A stretch of DNA of 64,000 bases, from NCBI RefSeq assembly GCF_015453285.1, contig NZ_JADLZT010000008.1, positions 124,001 to 188,000 on the forward strand. Direction: 5' to 3'. This stretch comes from Lysobacter niastensis (GTDB lineage Bacteria > Pseudomonadota > Gammaproteobacteria > Xanthomonadales > Xanthomonadaceae). Below, piece after piece: positions 11,068 to 19,248 of this stretch (position 1 is its first letter; every line of letters begins with the position of its first letter). Position numbers and translations under genes: made by a program. The notes beneath the pieces are model-generated. The model saw only the letters and a program-made list of their open reading frames with translations. It was not told where the DNA came from and did no database searches.

Positions 11068-13767
11068 ATGACTTCTCTCCACGCCGTCATCCACGACCTG
11101 CTTCAGAACGACCCGGACCCGACCGAGACCCGCGAGTGGATCGAGTCCGTCCAGGCCGTCATCGAGCGCGAAGGCGCGCAGCGCGCCCATCAGCTGCTCG
11201 AGGGCATGGTCGAGGTCACGCGCCGCGCCGGCGCGCATCTTCCGTTCTCGCCGACCACCGAATACGTCAACACCATTCCCGCGCACCTGGAGGCAAAGAG
11301 CCCCGGCGACCACGCGATGGAATGGCGCATCCGTTCGATCCTGCGCTGGAACGCGCTGGCCATGGTCGTGCGCGCCAACCGCAAGCCCGGTGACCTCGGC
11401 GGCCACATCGCCAGCTTCGCGTCGGCGGCCACGCTCTATGACGTCGGTTTCAACCACTTCTGGCGCGGCCCGGAAGGCGACCACCCCGGCGACATCATCG
11501 GCGTGCAGGGCCACAGCTCGCCCGGCATCTACGCGCGCTCGTTCCTCGAAGGCCGCATCAGCGAATCGCAGCTCGACCACTTCCGCATGGAAGTCGACGG
11601 CCGCGGCATCAGCTCCTACCCGCACCCGTGGCTGATGCCGGACTACTGGCAGGTCGCCACCGTGTCGATGGGCCTGGGCCCGCTCGCCGCCATCTACCAG
11701 GCGCGCAACTGGAAGTACCTGGAAGGCCGCGGCCTGATGCCGAAGACCGACCGCAAGGTCTGGGCGTTCCTCGGCGACGGCGAAACCGACGAGCCCGAGA
11801 GCCTGGGCGCGATCTCGGTCGCCGGCCGCGAAGGCCTCGACAACCTGGTCTTCGTCATCAACTGCAACCTGCAGCGCCTCGACGGTCCGGTGCGCGGCAA
11901 CGGCAAGATCATCCAGGAGCTGGAAGGCCAGTTCCGCGGCGCCGGCTGGAACGTCATCAAGACGATCTGGGGCAGCTACTGGGATCCGCTCCTCGCGCGC
12001 GACACCACCGGCAAGCTGCGCCAGCTGATGATGGAAACCGTCGACGGCGAGTACCAGAACTGCAAGGCCTTCGGCGGCGCGTACACGCGCGAGCACTTCT
12101 TCAACAAGTACCCCGAGACCGCGCAGCTCGTCGCCAACCTCAGCGATGACGACATCTGGCGCCTCAACCGCGGCGGCCACGATCCGCACAAGGTCTACGC
12201 GGCGTACCACGAAGCGGTGAACACCAAGGGCATGCCCACCGTCATCCTGGCCAAGACGGTCAAGGGCTACGGCATGGGCGCGGCCGGCGAGTCGCTCAAC
12301 CCGACCCACCAGACCAAGAAGCTCGACGACGAAGCCGTGCGCCTGTTCCGCGACCGCTTCAACATCCCGGTCACCGACGCGCAGCTGGCCGAAGGCAAGG
12401 TGCCGTTCTTCCACCCGGGCGAGAAGTCGCCGGAAGTGGAATACATGATGGAGCGCCGCAAGGCGCTCGGCGGCTTCCTGCCGCAGCGCCGCCGCAAGGC
12501 CAGCACCTCGCTCGAAGCGCCCAAGCTGGAAGTCTTCGACCGCCTGCTCAAGTCCAGCGGCGACCGCGAGATCAGCACCACGATGTCGTTCGTGCAGGCG
12601 CTCAACATCATCCTGCGCGACAAGCAGGTCGGCCCGCGCTGCGTGCCGATCGTCGCCGATGAGGCGCGCACGTTCGGCATGGAAGGCCTGTTCCGCCAGC
12701 TCGGCATCTACGCGCCGCAAGGCCAGAAGTACAAGCCGGTCGACCGCGACCAGCTGATGTACTACCGCGAGGACGAGGCCGGCCAGGTGCTGGAAGAAGG
12801 CATCACCGAAGCAGGCGCGTTCTCCAGCTGGATGGCCGCGGCCACCAGCTACAGCACCAACGACCTGCAGATGCTGCCGTTCTACATCTTCTATTCGATG
12901 TTCGGCTTCCAGCGCATCGGCGACAGCGCCTGGCAGGCAGCGGACATGCGCTCGCGCGGCTTCCTGCTCGGCGCCACCGCCGGCCGCACCACCATTAATG
13001 GTGAGGGCCTGCAGCACGAGGACGGCCACAGCCACCTGCTGGCCAGCGCCATCCCCAACTGCCGCGCCTACGACCCGACGTTCGGTTTCGAAGTGGCCGT
13101 CATCCTGCAGCACGGCATGCAGCGCATGCTCACCGAGCAGGTGGACGAGTACTACTACATGACCGTGATGAACGAGAACTACACCCACCCGGACATGCCG
13201 GAAGGTGCAGCCGAGGGCATCATCAAGGGCATGTACCTGCTGAAGGACGCCGGCAAGCCGAAGAAGGGCGAACTGCGCGTGCAGCTGCTCGGCTCCGGCA
13301 CCATCCTGCGCGAAGCCATCGCCGCGGCGGAAATGCTCGACAAGGATTTCGGCGTCACCGCCGACATCTGGTCCTGCCCCAGCTTCACCGAGTTGGCGCG
13401 CGACGGCGAAGACGCCATCCGCCACAACCGCCTCAACCCGGAAGGCACGCAGCGCAAGCCCTACGTCACCACGCTGCTGGAAGGCCGCCAGGGCCCGGCG
13501 ATCGCCGCGACCGATTACGTGCGCGCCTTCTCCAACCAGATCCGCGAGTTCGTGCCGATGAAGTACACGGCGCTGGGCACCGACGGCTTCGGCCGCTCGG
13601 ATACCCGCGCCAACCTGCGCCGCCACTTCGAAGTGGACCGCAACTACATCGCCCACGCCGCGATTGCCGCGCTGGCCGCGGAAGGCAAGATGACGGCGAA
13701 GGACGTCGCCCGCGCGATCAAGCAGTACAAGATCGACGGAGAGAAACCGAACCCGCTGGGCGCGTGA
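11068..13767 (+). CDS. aceE: Pyruvate dehydrogenase E1 component, homodimeric
   Basis: The 899-residue product is full length for AceE. It contains the thiamine-diphosphate binding signature GDGETDEPES followed by a downstream asparagine (FVINCNLQRLDGPVRGN), the transketolase-like central domain (IVADEARTFGMEGLFRQLGIY) and the C-terminal domain ending in IKQYKIDGEKPNPLGA. It decarboxylates pyruvate and acetylates the lipoyl group of AceF in the cytosolic pyruvate dehydrogenase complex. The aceF and lpd genes are not in the window downstream; instead a terminator and an HPP-family gene follow. The last ~90 codons are repeated in diverged form at 14898-15166. Confidence 0.97.
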   Translation: MTSLHAVIHDLLQNDPDPTETREWIESVQAVIEREGAQRAHQLLEGMVEVTRRAGAHLPFSPTTEYVNTIPAHLEAKSPGDHAMEWRIRSILRWNALAMVVRANRKPGDLGGHIASFASAATLYDVGFNHFWRGPEGDHPGDIIGVQGHSSPGIYARSFLEGRISESQLDHFRMEVDGRGISSYPHPWLMPDYWQVATVSMGLGPLAAIYQARNWKYLEGRGLMPKTDRKVWAFLGDGETDEPESLGAISVAGREGLDNLVFVINCNLQRLDGPVRGNGKIIQELEGQFRGAGWNVIKTIWGSYWDPLLARDTTGKLRQLMMETVDGEYQNCKAFGGAYTREHFFNKYPETAQLVANLSDDDIWRLNRGGHDPHKVYAAYHEAVNTKGMPTVILAKTVKGYGMGAAGESLNPTHQTKKLDDEAVRLFRDRFNIPVTDAQLAEGKVPFFHPGEKSPEVEYMMERRKALGGFLPQRRRKASTSLEAPKLEVFDRLLKSSGDREISTTMSFVQALNIILRDKQVGPRCVPIVADEARTFGMEGLFRQLGIYAPQGQKYKPVDRDQLMYYREDEAGQVLEEGITEAGAFSSWMAAATSYSTNDLQMLPFYIFYSMFGFQRIGDSAWQAADMRSRGFLLGATAGRTTINGEGLQHEDGHSHLLASAIPNCRAYDPTFGFEVAVILQHGMQRMLTEQVDEYYYMTVMNENYTHPDMPEGAAEGIIKGMYLLKDAGKPKKGELRVQLLGSGTILREAIAAAEMLDKDFGVTADIWSCPSFTELARDGEDAIRHNRLNPEGTQRKPYVTTLLEGRQGPAIAATDYVRAFSNQIREFVPMKYTALGTDGFGRSDTRANLRRHFEVDRNYIAHAAIAALAAEGKMTAKDVARAIKQYKIDGEKPNPLGA

Positions 13768-13836
13768 TGCTTCATGCCCCCTCTCCCGTTTACGGCGCCC
13801 GAAGGGTGTCCAGAGGTGAGAGGGTTGGGGAGAGGG

Positions 13837-13866
13837 AAAGGCGGCCGCGAGGGCGCCTTTTCTTTT
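13837..13866 (+). terminator. Rho-independent terminator after aceE
   Basis: AAAGGCG at 13837-13843 pairs with CGCCTTT at 13854-13860 and is followed by TCTTTT. It lies about 70 bases after the aceE stop and just upstream of the HPP gene. A related hairpin occurs at the same position after the aceE tail copy (15240). Confidence 0.7.
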
Positions 13867-13900
13867 CTGGTTCCCACCTTCCTGCCTGCAACGTGCATCA

Positions 13901-14875
13901 ATGAGCCAGTCCCCGTTTCTGCATGAGCTCCGCCTGTTGCTGGGCATCGAGCGCAACACCACCCGGCATGGCGAGAAGTGGATCTCCGGCGTTGGCGCGG
14001 CGATAGGCATCCTGGCCGTCTGGTGGCTGACGCGCTGGTCTTTGGGCGATGCCGCCACGCCGGCCGGCGTGTTGATGATCAGCTCGATGGGCGCTTCGGC
14101 CGTGCTGCTTTTCGCCGTGCCGCACGGCGCCTTGTCGCAGCCCTGGGCCGTGATTGGCGGGCATCTGGTCTCGGCCGCGATAGGAGTCACCTGCCAGCGC
14201 CTGCTACCGGGCCACGCCTGGACCGCGGCGTTGGCCGTCGGCCTGGCGGTGGGCGCCATGTACTACCTGCGCTGCATCCACCCGCCCGGCGGTGCGACGG
14301 CGCTGACCGCTGTCATCGGCGGTCCGGACATCCACGCCCTGGGTTACCACTACCTGCTGGTGCCTGTGCTGGTGAACGTGCTGGCCATCCTGGCGATGGC
14401 CGTGGCGTTCAATGCCGCGTTTGCGTGGCGCCGCTATCCCGCGCACCTGCACCGTCGCCAACAGCCTTCCCGCATCACCCAGCCCGCGCAGCGCCAGTTC
14501 GAGTTGACCCAGGAGGACTTCTCCGCCGCCATGGAGCAGCTCAACTCCTATGTAGACATCACGACCGAGAACCTGACCGAATTGCTGGAACTGGCCAAGC
14601 AGCACGCCGAGCGCAACATCACCCACCCCGATGCCATCGTGCCCGGCCGCTACTACAGCAACGGCAAGCTGGGCCGGTTGTGGAGCGTGCGGCAGTTGCA
14701 GGCGGGAGTTGCACACGTTCCCGGCACCGGCGCGGGCACAGCCCCGTTGCGCTATCACGTGGTCGCTGGCGATCAGGCAGGGCAGTCCGGCAGCAGCGGC
14801 GCGGACGAATTCCGGCAGTGGGCGCGCTTCGAAGTCGTGCCCCAGGACAATGGCCGCTGGGTCAAGGCGGATTAG
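13901..14875 (+). CDS. HPP family integral membrane protein
   Basis: The 324-residue protein opens with about four to five transmembrane helices (roughly 25-175) containing the family signature around CIHPPGGATALTAVIGG, and ends in a hydrophilic cytosolic domain of about 140 residues with LTEEDF-like helical text and a possible CBS-derived region. HPP proteins are inner-membrane proteins; some cyanobacterial relatives have been linked to nitrite transport, but the substrate here is unknown. It is bracketed by aceE with its terminator on one side and a diverged copy of the aceE 3' end with a related terminator on the other, which suggests it arrived or was rearranged by recombination through aceE sequence. 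Confidence 0.85.
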   Translation: MSQSPFLHELRLLLGIERNTTRHGEKWISGVGAAIGILAVWWLTRWSLGDAATPAGVLMISSMGASAVLLFAVPHGALSQPWAVIGGHLVSAAIGVTCQRLLPGHAWTAALAVGLAVGAMYYLRCIHPPGGATALTAVIGGPDIHALGYHYLLVPVLVNVLAILAMAVAFNAAFAWRRYPAHLHRRQQPSRITQPAQRQFELTQEDFSAAMEQLNSYVDITTENLTELLELAKQHAERNITHPDAIVPGRYYSNGKLGRLWSVRQLQAGVAHVPGTGAGTAPLRYHVVAGDQAGQSGSSGADEFRQWARFEVVPQDNGRWVKAD

Positions 14876-14897
14876 GGCAAGGAAGGAAGGCTGCCAG

Positions 14898-15166
14898 GGG
14901 GCGGTGCTACCGATACGTGCGCGCCTTCTCCAACCAGGGTCCGCGAGTGCGTGCCGATGAAGTCCACGGCGCTGGGCACCGACGGCTTCGGCCGTTCGGA
15001 CACCAGCGCCAAACTGCGCCGCCACTTCGAAGTGGACCGCAGCTACATCGCCCACGCCGCCATCGCGGCTCTGGCCGCGGAAGGCAAGATGACGGCCAAG
15101 GGTGTCGCCCGAGCGATCAAGCAGTACAAGATCGACGGAGAGAAGCCGAACCCGATTGGGGCTTAA
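14898..15166 (+). pseudogene. Duplicated, diverged 3' end of aceE
   Basis: From about 14898 the DNA repeats 13500-13767 at roughly 90 percent identity by eye, including ACGTGCGCGCCTTCTCCAAC, and ends with the same protein tail, IKQYKIDGEKPNP followed by IGA. The copy has small indels near its left end (GGGTCCGCGAGTG), so it cannot be read as a complete E1 domain; an ATG at 14951 opens a 71-codon frame that is probably not a functional protein. The order aceE, terminator, HPP gene, aceE tail, terminator is what single-crossover or site-specific integration into the 3' end of aceE would leave, one end being the displaced native or incoming tail. Confidence 0.85.
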
Positions 15167-15239
15167 GTCGCCAACACCCCCGCGCTCGCGGGAACCATCT
15201 CCTCTCCCGCTCGCGGGAGAGAGCTAGGGTCAGGGCAAG

Positions 15240-15261
15240 AAGGCGGCCGAGAGGCCGCCTT
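15240..15261 (+). terminator. Hairpin after the aceE tail copy
   Basis: AAGGCGGCC (15240-15248) pairs perfectly with GGCCGCCTT (15253-15261) around a GAGA loop. It corresponds in position to the aceE terminator, but its T run is weak (CGTCGTT). It marks the end of the duplicated segment and the left edge of the low-GC island. Confidence 0.65.
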
Positions 15262-15262
15262 C

Positions 15263-15647
15263 GTCGTTCCAATCAATCGCTACGGTCCTTGGCGCTAAGG
15301 CAGTTAGATAGAACTAGGACTCGATACAGCCGATGTCCAGACAAGTCGCCGGTCCGAGCCTGGCGCTGGTCTAGATCTTGCACATGGACCCCACCGAGGC
15401 GCGCACACGATCGCTGAGAAGTGTGATCTGTTGGACATACTTGAATCTCCCGAATAGCATCCGGACAGGGGGGAGTTTGGTCCGGCTGGGTCGACGGGCG
15501 AACATGTCTCGCCACTGTCCTTCCCCCTAGGGACGAAGCCGCAACTGGCGGCAACACAGGGTTACGGGGGATTTGGATGGATCGATGTGTTTCTTTGCTT
15601 GCCGAGGCAGGCAACGTGCAGCGCGTGGCAATCCTGTGGGGTGCTCG
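15263..15647. other. Gap upstream of the defence operon
   Basis: This 385-base gap has no convincing gene. It marks the shift to lower GC. A weak sigma-70-like pair, TTGGAC at 15431 and TAGCAT at 15455, is the best promoter candidate for the operon that starts at 15648; no operator or controller-protein box is recognisable. Confidence 0.3.
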
Positions 15648-18257
15648 ATGAATCCGCAGATCGAGCAGTTCGTAAAGGAAATCAGGCAGAGGTTGCCTGC
15701 ACATGGATCACCCGAGTCTGCTGCCAATGAGCTGCGCAGCTTCATCGTGAGTGTGACCGGGACGTTCTCGCCCGAAATGGAATCAAACCTTGCCGAGGCG
15801 CTCGGTCAAGTGCAGAGCACGCTGCAGAAGGTTGAGATTCTTAGGCGAAACTCGCTTACCAAAACGCGCGACGACTGGTATCCGGGTCCTGCAGCTACTG
15901 ATCAGCACTGGCCGGCTTTGCAAGGCTACCTGCGGAACGCCAAGAATTGGGATCACGAGTCGATCGGCGTCATTGACGAGAGTTCCAGCGAAGTCGTGTC
16001 CCTCCTGGCCAATCCGGCGGAAGAACAGTTCCGCTGCAGAGGTCTTGTCGTAGGGTATGTCCAGTCCGGCAAGACGGCGAACATGACTGCCGTGATCGCA
16101 AAGGCGGTCGATGCGGGTTACAACCTGATCGTGCTGCTCGGCGGAGTGACGAACAAACTGAGGGCGCAGACCCAGCGGCGTCTGCTCAGCGACATTGTGG
16201 AGCGCCATCGCCATATGTGGCAGCTCTACACGACCGTCGATGACGACGGCGATTTCGCTAGGCCGCCCAACGGTCAGTTCACGATGCCGGTGACTGGTCG
16301 CGCCCAGCTCGTCGTGATGAAGAAGTGGACATCTAGGCTGAATGCATTTCTGCAGACAGTGGAGCGCACTCCGCCGACTGTTCTGAGGTCACTCAAGACG
16401 CTGATCATCGACGACGAGTGCGACCAAGCATCCGTCAACTCTTCGTCGAAAGAGCATGACATGACGAGCATCAACGAGGCGATCAGGAAGATCATTCGGG
16501 CCCTGCCAGCAGTCTCATATGTGGGCTACACCGCAACGCCATTCGCGAACGTCTTCATCAACCCATTTCCGCACAACAAGGACGAGCTGGACGATCTGTA
16601 CCCGGAGGATTTCATTACTGACTTGCCGAGACCGAAGGACTATTTCGGAGCGAGGGAAGTCTTCGGCTTTGACCCGGTCGATGCGGCCAATGACGAAGGG
16701 GCATCGGCCGGGCGCGACATGATCAGGATCATCCTCGCTGATGAAGTGGCAAAGGTGCGTCCTGCCAGCAACAAGGATCGCGGAACCTTCATGCCGGCAA
16801 TAGCCAAGGAACTGGAGCGGGCGCTGCTCTGGTTCCTAATTACGAGCGCACTCCGGCGGCGGCGCGGTCAAGCAGGGTCCCATATGACCATGCTTGTGCA
16901 CACATCTCCCAACGTCAATCAGCACACCCGCATGGCGGAATCGATCCGCGCGTGGCTTACCCTGCATGCTGACGCGATCAGGAACGCGAGCGGCGGCGCT
17001 TGGGATCTTCTCAAGGAGGTCTGGGCACTCGAAACCGACCGCGTCCCGCTTGAAGGGAAGGATGAGAACTCGCTGGATCCCGATGGGCTGCTGCCTTGGT
17101 TGAAGGAGGTGCTCGGCAAGCTGGAAGTGGCCGTAGAGAATGGCGAAAGCGTTGAGCGGCTCAATTATGCGGACGAGGCCAAGACCTATATTGTCGTCGG
17201 CGGCTCGGTCCTGGCTCGTGGCTTGACCTTGGAAGGCTTGTGCGTTTCCTACTTCCTCCGCACCTCGCAGCAGTACGACACCCTGCTTCAGATGGGGCGC
17301 TGGTTTGGGTTCCGTCATGGCTACTCTGAGCTGCCTAGGCTCTGGGTGACGCAGGATCTTGTGTCGAACTTTCGTGCACTGGCACGGATCGAGGAGGAGA
17401 TTCGGGAGGACATCGCCTTCTATCGCGAACGCAAGGCATCTCCCCTCGAGTTTGCAGTAAAGGTTCGCCAGATTCCCGGGCTGGCCATCACGTCAGCCGC
17501 CAAGATGCGGCACGCATACAGGACAAGCATCAGCTTCGAGGGCAAGCACGTTCAGACGATACGCTTCGACCATCGAAAGGATGGCATCGTGTCTTCCAAC
17601 TGGTCGGCAGCGAGTCGCTTCATTGATGAGGCAAAGGCGAAGGGGAAGTTCGACCACGAACGCGGTGTTTTCGAGGCCGTCCCCTTGGCCTCTGTCCGAA
17701 AGTTCCTGCTGGATTTCCAGATCTCCGATCAGCACCTGGACCTGAAGCAGGACATGCTCCTGAGCTACCTGGATAAGGCCGCTGCAGGCCTTGGCTTTTG
17801 GAACGTGGCGGTTGTTGGGCCGGAGAGGGGACAGGCTTCTAGCCGGGCACTCGGTTTCTTGGGCAACGTCCCGACCAACAGGCGATCGAGATTGGCGGAG
17901 TCAGGGGAGTACGCCGACATCAAGGCTTTGATGTCGATGCGGGACATCCTGGTGGATGCGGACGATTCGCGCGTGAGCCCTGGCGATAAGTGGAAGGATC
18001 TGAAGGGCCGGAGGCCCCAAGTGCCTCTGCTGCTGCTCTATCCCATCGAAGCGGAGTCGAAGCCCTCGGCACCGACCATTTCAAAAGACGGACGCCCCAC
18101 TCGTGTTGCACTCGATGCCGTCGATGACCTGATCGGCTTCGGCATCGTATTTCCGGGTGCACTCGACAGGTCGGGTGGCTACTACTCGGTAGAACTGGAC
18201 GTCCCCACGCCTGAGCAACTTGAGGATGATGGCAGTCAGGGAGACGAGAATGGTTGA
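15648..18257 (+). CDS. Z1-domain superfamily-2 helicase, core of the defence operon
   Basis: The 869-residue protein shows a Walker A site GYVQSGKT at 136-143, a Walker B/DEAD-like DDECD at 255-259, the motif III-like segment GYTATPFANVF shortly after, and C-terminal helicase motifs in LARGLTLEG and QMGRWFGFR. This set, and the text around Walker A, identify the Z1 domain found in endonuclease-type proteins of restriction-like operons. It probably moves along or opens DNA with ATP and recruits the neighbouring nuclease. ATG 15648 is chosen because the protein has good charge pattern from MNPQIEQFVKEI and the upstream frame is not family-like. It overlaps the next gene by eight bases. The DNA is clearly less GC-rich than aceE. 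Confidence 0.85.
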   Translation: MNPQIEQFVKEIRQRLPAHGSPESAANELRSFIVSVTGTFSPEMESNLAEALGQVQSTLQKVEILRRNSLTKTRDDWYPGPAATDQHWPALQGYLRNAKNWDHESIGVIDESSSEVVSLLANPAEEQFRCRGLVVGYVQSGKTANMTAVIAKAVDAGYNLIVLLGGVTNKLRAQTQRRLLSDIVERHRHMWQLYTTVDDDGDFARPPNGQFTMPVTGRAQLVVMKKWTSRLNAFLQTVERTPPTVLRSLKTLIIDDECDQASVNSSSKEHDMTSINEAIRKIIRALPAVSYVGYTATPFANVFINPFPHNKDELDDLYPEDFITDLPRPKDYFGAREVFGFDPVDAANDEGASAGRDMIRIILADEVAKVRPASNKDRGTFMPAIAKELERALLWFLITSALRRRRGQAGSHMTMLVHTSPNVNQHTRMAESIRAWLTLHADAIRNASGGAWDLLKEVWALETDRVPLEGKDENSLDPDGLLPWLKEVLGKLEVAVENGESVERLNYADEAKTYIVVGGSVLARGLTLEGLCVSYFLRTSQQYDTLLQMGRWFGFRHGYSELPRLWVTQDLVSNFRALARIEEEIREDIAFYRERKASPLEFAVKVRQIPGLAITSAAKMRHAYRTSISFEGKHVQTIRFDHRKDGIVSSNWSAASRFIDEAKAKGKFDHERGVFEAVPLASVRKFLLDFQISDQHLDLKQDMLLSYLDKAAAGLGFWNVAVVGPERGQASSRALGFLGNVPTNRRSRLAESGEYADIKALMSMRDILVDADDSRVSPGDKWKDLKGRRPQVPLLLLYPIEAESKPSAPTISKDGRPTRVALDAVDDLIGFGIVFPGALDRSGGYYSVELDVPTPEQLEDDGSQGDENG

Positions 18258-19248
18258 GCGGCCTATCGAGCGCTGGGCGAGGCTGCGAGCCTCGGGGGCT
18301 GGTGACGGTGCAGTGGAAGTTCCAAGCCTCTCTTCGCTTGTCGAAACCGGCTACGGTCCGATCAGGTTCGCGGTTGGTCCCAGCGGTGAGCCACGCCTGA
18401 TGGTGCCCTGCGGAACCGGTGTATCACTGAAGTCGGAAGCATCGAACGGCAAGCTGGCTGTCACCGTGTCCAAGTACGACGTCGATGGTCGCAAGACGCT
18501 CTTCATCGACGTAATGTGCGTTGAGCGGGCACTGGACACGGTATTCGCGGAGCTTGCCGACGAGATTGTTCACCGGGTATCCACGGGGCAAGGGCCGGTG
18601 GCTGCCGTGGAGGGGACAATCGCTGATTTCCGTGATCTCTTACGTGATGCTCAGACACAAACGGTTAAAGATCCGCAGATCGTGGGGCTGTTGGGCGAGC
18701 TCCTCGTACTTCGGTGGCTCGTGGAGTCCTCTCCGCATGCGATCGAAGCGTGGACCGGACCATACGATCAGAGGCACGACTTCCGTCGGCGGGAGCACGC
18801 GATCGAGGTCAAGACATCTACCCGCGCCGACACCACGTCCGTGACAATCAGCAGCTGTGAGCAGCTCTCGGAGCCAGCAGGGGGGACTCTCTCGCTCGTC
18901 CATCTGAATGTGGAGCGCGCCGATGGCGGCGAGCTCTCCGTCTCCAGTTTAAGCAATGAGATCATTGCAGCGGGCGTTGCGCAGCATGCCCTTGGAAGGG
19001 CGCTCGCCGAGATGGGGTGTCTCGATCCGAATGCGGCCGAATGGAACAGAGTTTCCTACGCCTTGGAGAAAGCCAGCGGCTATCGGGTTGGTCCGGGCTT
19101 CCCCAGGATCACGTCGACCCAGTTCCCGGGAGGAGTTATGCCGGAAGGAATCGAGTCTATCGTCTACGTGGTCGACCTGAAGGTCGCCCGACAATTTCAA
19201 CTCTCGGAACTTGAGTTGAAGGCTGCTTTCTCGAGGATGGCATCGTGA
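18250..19248 (+). CDS. PD-(D/E)XK nuclease of the defence operon
   Basis: The 332-residue protein has the restriction-endonuclease fold signature: E150 in GLLGELLVLRWL, D177 in RHDFRR, and E186-V-K188 in AIEVKTS, the arrangement of the DUF4420-type PD-(D/E)XK family. It is the likely DNA-cutting subunit. The chosen ATG at 18250 overlaps the Z1 stop (ATGGTTGA) and has AGGGAGA about seven bases upstream; ATGs at 18220 and 18229 are possible but lie deeper in the Z1 gene. The 3' end overlaps the next gene by four bases through GTGA. N-terminal ~110 residues look like a separate beta-rich domain of unknown role. Confidence 0.82.
   Translation: MVERPIERWARLRASGAGDGAVEVPSLSSLVETGYGPIRFAVGPSGEPRLMVPCGTGVSLKSEASNGKLAVTVSKYDVDGRKTLFIDVMCVERALDTVFAELADEIVHRVSTGQGPVAAVEGTIADFRDLLRDAQTQTVKDPQIVGLLGELLVLRWLVESSPHAIEAWTGPYDQRHDFRRREHAIEVKTSTRADTTSVTISSCEQLSEPAGGTLSLVHLNVERADGGELSVSSLSNEIIAAGVAQHALGRALAEMGCLDPNAAEWNRVSYALEKASGYRVGPGFPRITSTQFPGGVMPEGIESIVYVVDLKVARQFQLSELELKAAFSRMAS

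Noticed and set aside
10837-14259. A 1140-codon minus-strand frame antisense to aceE and the HPP gene
   Set aside because: Its composition (His, Arg, Val, Gln rich without domains) is what the complement of a GC-rich gene gives; the sense strand encodes a clear AceE.
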